Source: Hordeum vulgare subsp. vulgare
Lineage: Eukaryota; Streptophyta; Magnoliopsida; Poales; Poaceae
NCBI RefSeq assembly: GCF_904849725.1
Contig: NC_058521.1
Span: forward strand, 342,100,638 to 342,164,637
Direction of reading: 5' to 3'
DNA length: 64,000 bases
The position numbers and the translations under genes were made by a program. The notes beneath the pieces were generated by a model. That model saw only the letters and a program-made list of their open reading frames with translations. It did no database searches and was not told the origin of the DNA. Positions 12,267 through 23,853 of the stretch are shown piece after piece. Position 1 is the first letter of the stretch. The number at the start of each line of letters is the position of its first letter.

Positions 12267-15200
12267 TGTCACATCCCTAGCTACCATTTGAAGATTAGCA
12301 AGAATGTGCTCATGTTTTATTCTTGCATTAAAAATGAAAATAGAAATCAAAGAAAAACCCTAGCACTTCCATATTCAACCCAATTCAAAACTTGTGAAAA
12401 ATCAATGAACCCAAAATGGCCTTCATAAAAGCCCACCTTTTTCGATAAATATGGGAAACAATATCTCAGGGGTGGAACTTATTTTTTAAATACATTTGGC
12501 ATTTAATTTAAATCATAAAAGCTACTGAAATCACCCAAATATGTGATTTTAAATATTTCATAATATCAGAAAATGTTGAATCTTTTGTATGGGCTTGGAA
12601 ATATTCCAAATAACACCCAGAGTTTATTCACTATTTATAGGATTAGTTTGGAGCAAAAATAAAATCAAACAAATGTCACAAATGATTTAACAGAAATCAG
12701 AAAAGAAAGAAAATGGAAAAAGCTTACCTAACGCTCAATTTGGCCCAGCCCATCTTCTCCCGTGTCTTCTTCCTCCTTGCCAGTCGGCAGCGGGAGGTGG
12801 CCGCCGCTTCCTCCGGCACGGCCAAGCACCTTGGTGCCTGCCAGGCCTCCCCATCGCGCTGGCCGCGAAGGGATAAGCCCGCGCAACCCGTTCCATGCGC
12901 TTCCCCCTCCCCATTCGCTCTCCTGCTCTCTTTCCTCTCGGCCGCCATAGGAGCCGAGCTCGAGCTCGAGCCCGCCGTCGTCTCCGGCCACCGCAAGCTT
13001 CCTCAAGCATGCCATCCTCTCCGCCTTGTCGAGCACGTCGTCCCCGCCAAAGGAAATGAGCCCCGAGCCCTGCATCGCCTCAATGCCGTCGTCTACTTCC
13101 TCGGATCACCGAAGTTCGCCGCCGTCGTTCTTCCTCTCCCGACCATCTTCGAGCCCACTCTCGACACCTCTGTAACCCCCGTGAGTTCTGGGTGCCTTTC
13201 CCCCTCTTTTCCCCCTCGATCCCGAGCTCCAGGCCTCGATTTCACTGGCGCGGGAGCTCGTCGCTGGTGACGCTCCGGTGATCGATTGGTCATTCTGAGG
13301 CCACCATCGGCTCCAGCTCGTCGCGTAAATGTTCTAGGAGCCCAGCCCCACACGTGTTGAGCCCCGTAGAAGTGACCCCGACGAGGCCCGAGCTTCGGCC
13401 GCCGCCAAGCTCGTCGTCGACGTTGATTCCGGCCACATCAGCTCCTGGGGTTTGCTCCATTGTGTGCGCCATCGAGTGGTCGTTCTCCTAGTGCCCTCCA
13501 TCGCTCGTTTGGTCATCGGATATGCGTTTCCGACGCTCTCCGCCATCCTTGGTGCTATTGGAGGCTCACCGCCGGCGAGATCGACCTCGTCACCGGTGGG
13601 TTCAACCCCCCTCAGCCTATGACAGATGGGGTCAGCCCCTGAGTAATTAAGTTTAGGTTAATGAAAATAATTAACTAATTAAATCCCAAATCAGTCACTG
13701 TCAAGTGGGCCAGCCAATGTTAATTAGCTATTTAACTTAAAGTTCAATTAAAACCTAACCACAGTCACTGGCCAGTGGGTCCCACTGTTCAGGTTTGACT
13801 TTCAACGGCCAGATTGACCTGCTGATGTCATGGTGATGCAGTAATGCTATTTCTGTTTTATAATATTTCCAGAAAATGCTGAAACTTTGGAAATTCATAG
13901 AAAATTAAATATAACTCCAAATTTGACAAATAATATATGTAAAATGATCATAAAAATTCAATGAACGCAATGGCGCTATTTTCATGCATGACAAACAAAG
14001 ATATGAATTAGCATCTGGTCAAATAAATGAAATGAATTTGGTAAATATATTACTTCAATTAATATTTGAATTTTGAATCCAAATCAGATCCATACTAAGG
14101 TTCTGTTAGTCACCTCAGACCATGCTACATTTCATTTCATGCCATGATCGTGCATCATATTGTTGCACATGAATGATATTGATTGTCGTTATTATTTCGG
14201 TAGGCTCTGCCCTTCCGGATACGTCCGAATATCTGACTGACGGATTTAATCCTTCTGCTGAGCAACAAGCAAAGTTTCCAGAATCGCGACCCAATTCTTA
14301 GAATCTTACGACCTTACGATCCAAACTAGCCCCTCCGATTCTACGATTTTGCTCATAGAATCTAAGTTTCTATGATCCTGGTAGTTAAGATTCTACGATT
14401 CACGATCCTACCAACGGATTTCCGTTCCGATTCAGAATCTCGATTCTTACAACTTTGGCAACAAGGCAAGCACCATTTTTTATCATCCCGATATAATCCC
14501 ATGTTCCTGCTCCTGCTCCCACTTATTGCATTAGGACAAAATATTTCAAATGCTTTACTTCGGTAGCTGAACCTATTCCTTTGCATGACATGTCATTGTC
14601 ACAGTAAATAGCCAAACCTTGCAACCTAGTATACCTGGTAGTTGCTTGAGCCATGATGTGTCTTATCTTGCTATGCTTGCTATGCCTAGAGTTCTGCCGG
14701 GTATGTTTCATTTTGTGATGAACAAGAATGGATGAATATTTTCTAGTGACAAAGAATAAGTGTGGAACCTGATTTGGTAAAGGTACCGATGAAAGGCTAT
14801 GTAGGAGTACATGGCGGGTTGTTTCATTCGAACTGTACTTAGGAACTGAGTTCCTTGTATGTAATCCAAGACTAGATACTACCACACGTTGGGATACTTA
14901 ATTGACCCTCTCGGCTTATTAATCGCCTAGTACTCGGTCGAGGAGTTGCAAGTAGTTTCTGGTGTTTATAGTCATGCCGGAGGCCATGCATAGTGCTGAC
15001 CTTAGAGGTGGGCTATGATGTGGTAGGCAGTGGCACAGTGTACCAAGTGGCACCCGGATGGTGGGCTTGGGATCCCTGCGCACATCATTTGGGGCCGTGA
15101 CAGAAACCTCGACCGGACTTCCTTGCGGGTTCACACTCAAATAGGCGATAAACCTGGACTAGGTATTAGCATGGTTAACGGTCGTGGCCGACTCCCTTGC

Positions 15201-16490
15201 TGGGCTTCCGCTTGAAGGATGCCGAGGTGCATGACGTGCACATGGAGATAAGTGGCGAGAGCATGTGTGGAGATGTACACCCCTGCAGGGTTATGATCTA
15301 TTTGAATAGTCGCGTCCGCGGATATGGACTACTTGGAGACATATGTTGTTCATAGACAACTTTAATGGATATTCATAAAAGTATCAAGATAAGTGTGAGT
15401 ATCATGTATGGCATTTCCGTAGGGAGACGGAATGGAATCCATGATAGTGTATTGTTGTGGTGGTAGTGGACTCGTGTACGACTTAACAAAGTTGTTTAAA
15501 ACTATTTAAAATTGTAGTTTAGCCTAGCCAAGAGTGAAAGCGGGCGTGCTGTATGAAACCCCACAACCCCCTTTATTGATAAATGTGCATGAGTAGATAG
15601 ATCTGTTCTAAAGTCCTGTGGGTACTTTTGTACTCATGCTGGTTTAATAAATGTTGTAGAGGATACCCACGAGCCAACAGGTGGGTTCTATCTAGACCTC
15701 GATGATGACGAGTAGCTGGTGTCCCAGCTACGACCTGACCCCTTTCAGAAGGGATCTGTAGATATTCAAGCTTTATGCCTTTTCCTTTTGAACTGTCTCT
15801 ACTCAGATAGCTTTAATGCTTCCGCTTGGTTTGTATGATTCTGCTTGTATGACTTGAGTGTCGGGTCATGTGACCCCTACCTGTATCAACATATTATTCA
15901 AGACTCTTCCGAGTCTTCTAATTAAATGTTGTGATGTTGTATGGTTATGTTGTGATGCCATTGTTGTATCTATGCATATCAAGTATGTCATGCGTACGTG
16001 TGATGCACTGTGATATGTATGGGATTCGACACCTAGTTGTATGCCCTTAGTAGCTCTCTATACAGAGAAATGCCCCTTTGTGCTTCCAATGAGCCTTGGT
16101 AGTTCGCTACTGCTCCGGACACATAGGTTGACCAGCATGTATCCTTCTTAGCTGTTGTGTGTGTCCCTACGGGGAAATGTCACACGGTGTAATGGAGTCC
16201 TTGTAGCTTGCTACGATTCATCTACACTCGCTGATGACGGACACCTAGTTTGCTAGGTTATCTATGACTGTCTCTGTACAGTTGAGCCACTTGAGTTTAT
16301 GATTAATTACTTAGACGCGGGTTCTTTGACATTGGAATGCTAGCGACACAAAGGCATACGCGAGTCAAAAGGCGCAAATGGTCCCGGCTAAGGTAAGGTT
16401 GCAGCCGTGGGATTAACCATGCGTGAGAGTGCAAAACGATGCGATGTGTTACATGCTGGATTCCTATGGCCTAGGATCGGGGTCCCGACA
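12267..16490. mobile_element. E3: 4.2-kb solo LTR inserted in the E1 3' LTR
   Basis: The insertion starts TGTCACATCC and ends GGGGTCCCGACA, so it has TG...CA ends with a short imperfect inverted repeat. Flanks are ACAAG (12262-12266) and GCAAG (16491-16495), a 5-bp duplication with one change. E1 LTR sequence continues directly on both sides. No protein domain, PBS or PPT is present, which fits a solo LTR of a long-LTR (LARD or Sukkula-like) Gypsy element. A GC-rich island at 12720-13640 mimics a gene start. The rest is low-coding, including GAATAGTCGCGTCCGCGGA near 15305. Confidence 0.8.
14270..14457. mobile_element. M1: 188-bp hAT-type MITE
   Basis: Terminal inverted repeats are CAAAGTTTCCAGAATCG on the left and, as reverse complement, CAAAGTTGTAAGAATCG on the right. 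The copy is flanked by a perfect 8-bp duplication GCAACAAG (14262-14269 and 14458-14465), as expected for hAT transposases. The interior is made of GATTCTACGAT-like words in both orientations and would fold on itself. There is no coding capacity. It was mobilised in trans after the E3 LTR sequence had formed. Confidence 0.85.
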
Positions 16491-16641
16491 GCAAGGGGAT
16501 TGACAACCCTCTTGCCTGTGTTGGGTGCAAGTTGTTTGTTCTTTAAAACTTGGTTTCAAAACTGAGGGAAATACTTACCCACATTGTGCTTTAATAACCC
16601 GTTCCTCTACACGAAAAACCCAACGCAGATCACAAGTATCA
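16491..16641 (+). repeat. E1 3' LTR, right part
   Basis: It continues the E1 LTR after E3 and matches 111-310 of the 5' LTR, with some deletion near 16530. It ends GTATCA at 16641. Confidence 0.82.
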
Positions 16642-17622
16642 GCCCCCAGTCGCCCCTTAGCACGGCCACCACCATGGTCCCAACCCCAGCTCTCGTTTGG
16701 GTTGAAGATCGACCCCTAGACCTCCCAGCGTGTTCCAGTTGCAGAATTGTTGGCCACTCTAACATCTCCTGCACCAACCCTCCATGTTTGTACTTGTGTC
16801 AGGAGCCGGGCCACCCGTCCCTTCTTTGCCCAGATCGTCCGGTCACGGAGGAGCTGATGATGTACCACACATGATCGAGGACATGAGATTCTTGCACATC
16901 GAGGTGCCTTAGATCCCCCTTCCACTCCCTCACTCCTGGAGATTGTTACGTTGCTGGGCGAGGGGGTTGCCTCCCCCGAGGTGATAGAGGCCGAGCTCAA
17001 CCACCTCTATAATTCCTAGTGGGACTCGCAAGTGACCCCATTGTCCGACCACGAGTTCACCGTGGTCTTCTCCGACGTGGTCAGCCACGGCTACGGTGCC
17101 CGCAGTGCTGGGATCACCCTCGCCCTCAACAAGATGGAGGTGGACATATGTGATCCATTCCATGACCCCAAGGCGGTGGCCGTCTTGGACAAGACTTGGA
17201 TCCTTACCACCGGCCTCCTCGACATTGCAAGATCTGAGCGGGTAAACCGCCACATGTCTTGGATCCTCGGCAAGGTCATCGTGGTGGACGAGCTTCCACT
17301 TCACAAGGAGGAGGAGGTATGGGTCAAGATCAAACCCCTTCACTCATCGAAGCTCCATGACATTGTTCGGGTATTCTTCAATGATCAAGGATTTGACCCC
17401 AAGATCTCCCCCGAGCCCCCAACCACGTGGGATGCCCTCGCTTTTCGATGATCGGCACTTTGGCGGCAACCCAGGTGAGGTTGATGGCCACCACCAGAGG
17501 CACCGCCATGGTACTCGCTAATCTCGACACTCAAACCCATAAGATGATGGCCAAGGACTCAGAGAATAGTCGTTCCCCTACTCGCGACCCACGTGCACCT
17601 GCCTCTGCCCTGGATGGCTCGT
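16642..17622 (+). pseudogene. G1: CCHC zinc-knuckle and DUF4283-like retroelement gag/ORF1 fragment
   Basis: The frame near 16720-16870 encodes CSSCRIVGHSNISC, a CX2CX4HX4C zinc knuckle, followed by a second degenerate knuckle ending GHPSLLC. A second frame at 17032-17451 encodes a conserved-looking domain with DKTWILTTGLLDIARSE and VDELPLHKEEEVWVKIKP. These resemble the nucleic-acid-binding CCHC/DUF4283 proteins that are very common in cereal retroelements. The two parts are out of frame and hold stops. E4 interrupts the unit at 17623; only about 22 bases of it (26283-26304) are recognisable after E4. The parent element class (LINE-like or LTR) is not certain. Confidence 0.6.
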
Positions 17623-19145
17623 TGATGACCCACAAGTATAGGGGATCTATCATAGTCCTTCCGATAAGTAATAGTGTCGAACCTAACAAGGAGCAGAAGG
17701 ATCTGACAAGTGGTTTTCAGCAAGGTAATATCTGCAAGCACTGAAATTATTGGTAACAAGTAGTTGTGTGGTGAGATGATTCGCAGCAAGTAGCAAGTAA
17801 CAAAAGTAACAACGGTGCAGCAAAGTGACCCAATCCCTTATGTAGCAAGGGACAAGCCTGGACAAAGTCTTATAGGAGGAAAACGCTCTCGAGGACACAC
17901 GGGAATTTCTGTCATGCTAGTTTTCATCATGTTCATATGACTCACGTTCGTTACTTTGATAGTTTGATATGTGGGTGGACCGGCGCTTGGGTACTGCCCT
18001 TACTTGGACAAGCATCCCACTTATGATTAACCCCTCTCGCAAGCATCCGCAACTACGAAAGAATAATTAAGACAAAGTCTAACCATAGCATTAAACTAGT
18101 GGATCCAAATCAGCCCCTTACGAAGCAACGCATAAACTAGGGTTTAAGCTTCCGTCACTCTAGCAACCCATCATCTACTTTCTACTTCCCAATGCCTTCC
18201 TCTAGGCCCAAATAATCGTGAAGTGTTATGTATTCAACGTTCACATAACACCACTATAGGAAAAACAACATACAACACATCAAAATATCGAACAAATACC
18301 AAATTCACATGACTACTGTTAGCATGACTTATCCCATGTCCTCGGGAACAAAAGTAACTACTCACAAAGCATAATCATATTCATGACCAGAGAGTTAATG
18401 AGTAGCATCAAGGATCTGAACATAAACTCTTCCACCAAGTAATCCAACTAGCATCAACTACAAAGAGTAATTAACACTACTAGCAACCTTACAAGTACCA
18501 ATCAGAGTCGCGAGAAGGAGATTGGTTACAAGAGATGAACTAGGGTTTGGAGATGAGATGATGCTGATGAAGATGTTGATGGTGATGAGTCTCCTCCGAT
18601 GAGAGGAGTGTTGGTGATGACGATGTCGACGATTTCCCCCTCCGGGAGGGAAGTTTCCCCGGCAGGATCGTCCCGCTGGAGCTCTAGATTGGTTCTGCTC
18701 AAGTTCTACCTCGTGGCGGCGGCGAATCCTCCGAAAAGCCTTCTCCTGATTTGTTTCTGGACGAAACCCTTCTAGTAGCAAAAGGGGGGAGCCATAGGAC
18801 CAGCTGGGTGCCCACAAGCCCCCTAGGCGCGGCCAGGGGGTGGTCGCGCGTAGCAGGCTTGTGGCCACCTGCTGGCGCCCCTCTGGCACTTCTTCGGCCC
18901 AGTATTTTTTATAAATCCTAAAAAAAATCCTCGTTGATTTTTACGGTGTTTGGAGTTGCGCAGTATAGGTATCTCAAACTTGCTCCATTTTCAGGCCAGA
19001 ATTCCAGCTGCCGGCATTCTCCCTCTTCATGTAAACCTTACAAAATAAGAGAGAAAAGGCATAAGTATTGTACCGTGAAGTGAAATGACAGCCCAAAAAG
19101 CGATAAATATCAACGTGAAAACATGATGCAAAATGGACGTATCCA
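17623..19145 (-). repeat. E4 3' LTR
   Basis: This 1523-bp LTR aligns with 24754-26277. On the minus strand it begins TGGATACGTCC (one extra G compared with the partner) and ends CTTGTGGGTCATCA. The inverted repeat CCACAAGCC...GGCTTGTGG is at 18812-18864. Confidence 0.92.
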
Positions 19146-19908
19146 TGTTTAGTTGTCTTCCTTTGGAGGTGATGGTGGTGAGTTGTTGCAGAGGTCTTGA
19201 GCTTGTTTAATTTCCACTTGAGAATAAAATTATGCTCCCTCGAATCATCATTTTCCTCTTCAAGCTTCAACACCCTTTGGCATAATTCCTGCTTACTCTC
19301 CTGCAAGAAACGAGAAGGGATAAACAAAGTCTTAGGCTTCTTCCTTGAGTCAGGGAGGCTCGACTTCTTGAACTCCACATGCGTGCGTCCAGGTTGAGCT
19401 AGAAGAGCCTCCTCTTTATCGGAACTTGTTTGTTCCTTCCCCTTGGGATCATAATATTCTTCCTCATAAGTGGTCCAGCCATAAGGATTCAAGTCCCCAT
19501 AGACCTTGGGGCGGCAAGGTAATCTGCCACATAGCTCTCCCCCTCTGAATCTTGAAAAGACATCTTGCCCTAAATCTGCGGCAGAAAACAGGCTGAAAAC
19601 GATAACAAAGGAAATTTGCGTGATACAAGGGTCATACCTTACGGGAGAATATATAATGATTTTTTCCAGACCAGAAGGAGTACACCGCACGAAAACGGAG
19701 TCTGGGAGGCACATGAGGTGGCCACAAGCCCCCCAGGCGCGGCCAGGGGGTGGGCCCGCGCCTGGCAGGCTTGTCGCCTCCTCGCGCGCTTTCCGGACCA
19801 CTTCCAATTTTTCTATTTTTTCAAATATTCCAAAACAGAGAAAAATTCCTACTGGAAAAGTTTTGGAGTTTCTTTTCTTACCGCATCACATACCTCTTCG
19901 TTTTCTCA
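19146..19908 (-). pseudogene. E4 extra ORF in the env position, with LTR-like insert
   Basis: Between the end of pol (about 19909) and the PPT, the minus strand carries an open frame (within 19807-18974). It has a readable part, GDLNPYGWTTYEEEYYDP, followed by a charged helix with RVLKLEEENDD, probably coiled coil. I see no signal peptide, no transmembrane helix and no furin-type site, so there is no support for an envelope protein. The first part of this interval (19600-19900) contains an LTR-like GC block with the same CCACAAGCC...GGCTTGT inverted repeat (19722-19776) as the LTRs. Function unknown. Confidence 0.45.
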
Positions 19909-21332
19909 GTCTAAAACAGACTGATAAATATACCTTAGGTATTCTTCCGGAGTTATGGTATTGATAATATTGCTTTCAACATTTATGGGAGTAACTAAGA
20001 TATAATGCTTGATTCTCTGCCCATTTACCACTCTCGGACAATTACCTTCTGTATTGTTGATCTTGATAGCACCGCAACAATATACTTCCTCCACAATATA
20101 GGGACCTTCCCATTTAGAGAGAAGCTTGCCTGCAAAGAATCTTAAACGAGAATTATATAGAAGACATAATCACCTACATTGAACTCACGCTTTTGTATCC
20201 TCTTATCATGCCACCTCTTCACCTTTTCTTTGAACAACTCGGCATTCTCATATGCCTAAGTTCTCCATTCATCAAGCGAGCTAATATCAACCTATCAAGC
20301 GAGCTAACCTCTTCTCACCAGCAAGTTTGAAATCAAGGTTGTGCTCTTTGATTGCCCAATAGGCTTTATGCTCTAGCTCAAGAAGTAAATGACATGTTTT
20401 TCCGTACACCATTTTGTACGAAGACATGCCCACGGGATTTTTATAGGCAGTTCTATAAGCTCACAGTGCATCATTGAGCTTCTTAGACCAATTCTTTCTA
20501 GACCTATTGACAGTCTTTTGCAGAATCAGTTTAATCTCTGTATTGCTTAGCTCTACTTGACCACTGGACTAAGGGTGATAGGGAGACGCAATTCTATGGT
20601 TGACATCGTACTTAGCAAGCGTTTTATAGAAAGCACCATGAATTAAGTGTGAACCACCATCGGTCATTAGATATCTAGGGACTCCAAATCTAGGGAAAAT
20701 AACTTCTTTAAGCATCCTGATAGAGGTGTTGTGATCAGCACTACTAGTGGGCATAGCTTCTACCCACTTAGTGACGTAATCAACAGCAACTAGGATATGA
20801 GTATATCAGTTGGATTTTGGAAAAGGTCCCATATAATCAAAGCCCCAGACATCAAATGGTTCAATGACAAGTGAATAGTTCATAGGCATTTCCTGACGTT
20901 TATAATATTATCTATTCTTTGACATTCGTCACAAGACAAGACAAACTTACGGGCATCCTTGAAGAGAGTGGGCCAATAGAAACCTGGTTGCAATACCTTG
21001 TGTGCAGTTCTATCTACCGCATGGTGTCCTCCGTAGGCCTCGGAGTGACACTTCTATAGGATCTGTCCCTCTTCATGTTCAGGTACACAACGTCTAATAA
21101 CACCATCTACTCCTTCCTTATAAAGGTGAGGATCATCCCAAAAGTAATGTCTCAAGTCAAAGAAGAATTTCTTCTTTTGCTGGTATGTGAAACTAGGTGG
21201 TATATATTTGGCAACGATATAGTTTGCATAATCAGCATACCACGATGCACTACATGAAGTATTGATGACATTCAATTGCTCATCGGGAAAGCTATCATCA
21301 ATAGGTTCTGGGTCATCAAGAACGTTCTCCAA
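19909..21332 (-). pseudogene. E4 integrase
   Basis: This domain inserts retrotransposon cDNA into host DNA. Readable parts in order: an N-terminal zinc-binding region from 21332 (frame 21332-21054 with stops after it), the core with VAVDYVTKWVEA (first Asp, near 20770-20790), TDGGSH (second Asp), and GQVELSN (catalytic Glu, near 20555). A C-terminal frame 20094-19906 has the GPYIVEEVYCCGAI and NGQRIKHY signatures of Athila integrase tails. A stop lies between SPYHP and SSGQVE, and others break the domain, so it is dead. All three catalytic acidic residues are still encoded. Confidence 0.85.
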
Positions 21333-21338
21333 CCTAGA

Positions 21339-22760
21339 CTAGTTATCTTCTACTAGGTTATCAGCACCCTTCCTGTCAACAACATGCAAATCAAATTCTT
21401 GTAGCAAGAGAACCCATCTGATAAGTCTAGGTTTAGCGTCTTTCTTCTCCATGAGGTACTTAATAGCAGTGTGATCAGTGTGAATAGTGACTTTGGAATC
21501 AACTATGTAAGACCTGAACTTTTCACATGCAAACACGACTGCTAGAAATTCCTTTTCCGTAGTAGCATAGTTTCTTTGGGCACTGTCTAGAGTTTTACTA
21601 GCATAGTGAATAACATTCAAATTCTTATCAACTCTTTGCCCAAGAACAACACCAACAGCATAATCACTAGCATCACACATGATTTCAAAAGGTAAGTTCC
21701 AATCAGGTGGTTGAACAATAGGTGCAGTTATCAAAGGCTTCTTAAGTATTTCGAAGGCTTCCTCACAATCATCGTCAAAAACAAAAGGAATATCCTTTTG
21801 CAAGAGATTGGTAAGAGGCCTAGAAATCTTAGAGAAGTCTTTAATGAACCTTCTATAGAAACCAGCATGACCAAGTAAACTTCTTATACCTTTGATATCT
21901 GTGGGGTATGGCATTTTCTCGATTGCATCAACCTTAGCCTTATCGACTTCAATACCTCTTTCAGAAATTTTATGTCCTAAGACGATGCCTTCATTAACCA
22001 TAGAGGGGCACTTCTCCCAATTCAAGACAAGATTGGTGTCTTTACATCTCTACAAGACTCGATCAAGGTTGCTGAGGCAATCATCAAAAGAAGACCCGTC
22101 AACGGAGAAGTCATCCATGAAAACCTCAACAATCTTTTCACAAAAGTCAGAGAATATAGCCATCATACATCTTTGAAAGGTGGCAGGTGCATTACATAAG
22201 CCAAAAGGCATACGTCTATAAGCAAAGGTACCGAAAGGGTAGGTGAAAGTGGTTTTCTCCTGATCAGATTGTGCAACTAGTATTTGGGAGAAACCAGAAT
22301 AACCGTCTAGGAAGCAGAAGTGTGTGTGTTTAGACAGTCTTTCTAGCATTTGGTCGATAAAAGGCAAAGGGTAATGATCTCTCCTAGTGGCTTTATTCAA
22401 TTTCCTAAAATCGATCACCATCCTATAGCTAGTGATAATCCTCTATGGGATCAATTCATCCTTATCATTAGGGACAACGGTAATGCCTCCCTTTTTAGGT
22501 ACGCAATGCACCGGACTTACCCAATCACTATGAGCAACAGGATAGATAATACCTGCTTCCAGGAGCTTTAGTATTTCTTTTCTTACTACTTCTTTCATCT
22601 TAGGATTTAATCTCCTTTGATGATCATCAACTGGTTAGGAATCAGGATCGGTTTTAATCTTGTGCTGGCATAGAGTGCGACTAATGCCCTTAAGATCATC
22701 AAGAGTATATCCAATAGCAGCACGGTGCTTCCATAGAGTTTTTAGTAACTTCTTTTCTTC
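21339..22760 (-). pseudogene. E4 reverse transcriptase and RNase H
   Basis: The RT part lies at about 22760-22025. It shows PVHCVPKKGG, MVIDFRKLNKATRRDHYPLP, MPFGLCNAPATFQR and the active site VFMDDFSV, the FMDD variant of the Y/FxDD box. The connection and RNase H follow in the frame 22025-21339, with [42 protein letters not shown] and a terminal ADN, so the D-E-D-D set is visible. Breaks lie at about 22421 and between 22050 and 22025. This would copy the element RNA into DNA and remove the RNA strand. It is a member of the Athila-type Gypsy RTs. Confidence 0.88.
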
Positions 22761-22924
22761 ATGCTCTGAGAGGCTAGCACTAATAATGACATGATATATC
22801 TCTTTTTATCAAGATAAGCATACTTAAGAGTATCTATCAACTGCTTAAGTTCGAACACAGGATCACCCTTTGGTGGGGGTGGATCCCCAAGCAGTTCAAC
22901 AAGCAAGTTATTCTTAAGAATAGG

Positions 22925-23821
22925 TTATTGTTCTAAGACCACTCTATCTATTTCATCCCTTTCATCCATATGCATATCATTTTCATGCTCAAGCAAGTAT
23001 TGCTCTAAGGGATCAGTAGGAGGCACTGCAATAGAAGCTAAGGCAATACTTTCGTCCTTACTAGGCAACTCTTTTTCATGATGTTGTCTACCAAACTTGG
23101 AGAAATTGAACTCATGTGACACACCTTCAAAGCCAACAGTGACAGTTTGCTTCTCACAATCAATATGAGCATTGACGGTATTGAGGAAGGGTCTGCCAAA
23201 TATGATGGGACAAAAGCTATCTTGAGCGGTAGCAAGAACGAGGAAATCAGCAGGATACTTCGTTTTACCACACAGGACTTCAACATCCCTAACAATTCCC
23301 ACATGGTAGATAGTATCTCTATTGGCAAGCTGAATAGTGACATCAATAGGCTCTATCTCAATAGGTGCAATCTCGTCTTTTATTTCATCATATAAGGATT
23401 GAGGTATTGAACTAACACTAGCACCCACGTCACATAAATCATGATAGCAATAATCTCCTATCTTAACAAAAACAACAGGTGTGCCAACAGCAGGCCTATG
23501 TTTGTCTCTAGCGTGAGGTTTAGCAATTCTAGCAGCATCTTCACAGAAGTGAATATTATGTCCCTCAACATCATTGAACAAAAGATCTTTGATGATAGCA
23601 ATGCTAGGTTCAACTCTAATTTTCTCAAGGGGTGTAGGTGTTCTAATGTAGCCTCTACGTGTCACAGTTGAAGCTTTGGAATGATCCTTTATCCTAACAG
23701 GGAAATGTGGTTTCTCAATGTAAGCACTGGGAACAATAGGATCATTATAGGCAATGACTCTCTCTTCAACTGGATTGGGTTTAACTACATTGACTTCTAA
23801 AGGAGGATGACATTTAAACAA
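22925..23821 (-). pseudogene. E4 aspartic protease and flanking pol segment
   Basis: This single open frame of 298 residues carries CDVGASVSSIP (active site DxGAS context) near its middle and CPIIFGRPFLNT, the conserved C-terminal motif of plant Gypsy proteases, about 80 residues later. The upstream part, with KPHFPVRIKDHSK, is the gag-protease linker seen in Athila elements. It is the best preserved frame of E4. Stops and a shift on both sides cut it off from gag and RT. It would process the polyprotein in the virus-like particle. Confidence 0.87.
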
Positions 23822-23853
23822 CTTCTCTTTGGGAGATCAATATGAGCAGCAAA

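Larger units (their letters stand above)
1..16641 (+). mobile_element. E1: non-autonomous Athila-like Gypsy LTR retrotransposon, interrupted
   Basis: Plus-strand element whose 5' LTR begins outside the window. The visible order is 5' LTR end (1-310), PBS, internal region (311-3326 and 10518-10923), PPT, 3' LTR (10924-12266 and 16496-16641). E2 splits the internal region and E3 splits the 3' LTR. The tail of the 5' LTR (1-130) matches the 3' LTR pieces on both sides of E3, which joins them into one element. The PBS resembles a tRNA-Asp complement, as in the Athila lineage. No RT or integrase is visible, so it is non-autonomous. The TSD cannot be checked because the left end is missing; the five bases after the right end are GCCCC. 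Confidence 0.85.

Noticed and set aside
12713..13270. 185-residue open frame in a GC-rich island, looking like a gene start
   Set aside because: It lies inside solo LTR E3. Long frames open on both strands because of GC content, and the protein has no recognisable domain.
18458..18889. 143-residue frame, also seen at 25658-26224 (188 residues)
   Set aside because: Both lie in the E4 LTRs and repeat because the LTRs repeat; no domain.
19146..19560. Envelope-like gene in E4
   Set aside because: Position fits, but there is no signal peptide, transmembrane helix or cleavage site. Recorded only as an ORF of unknown function.
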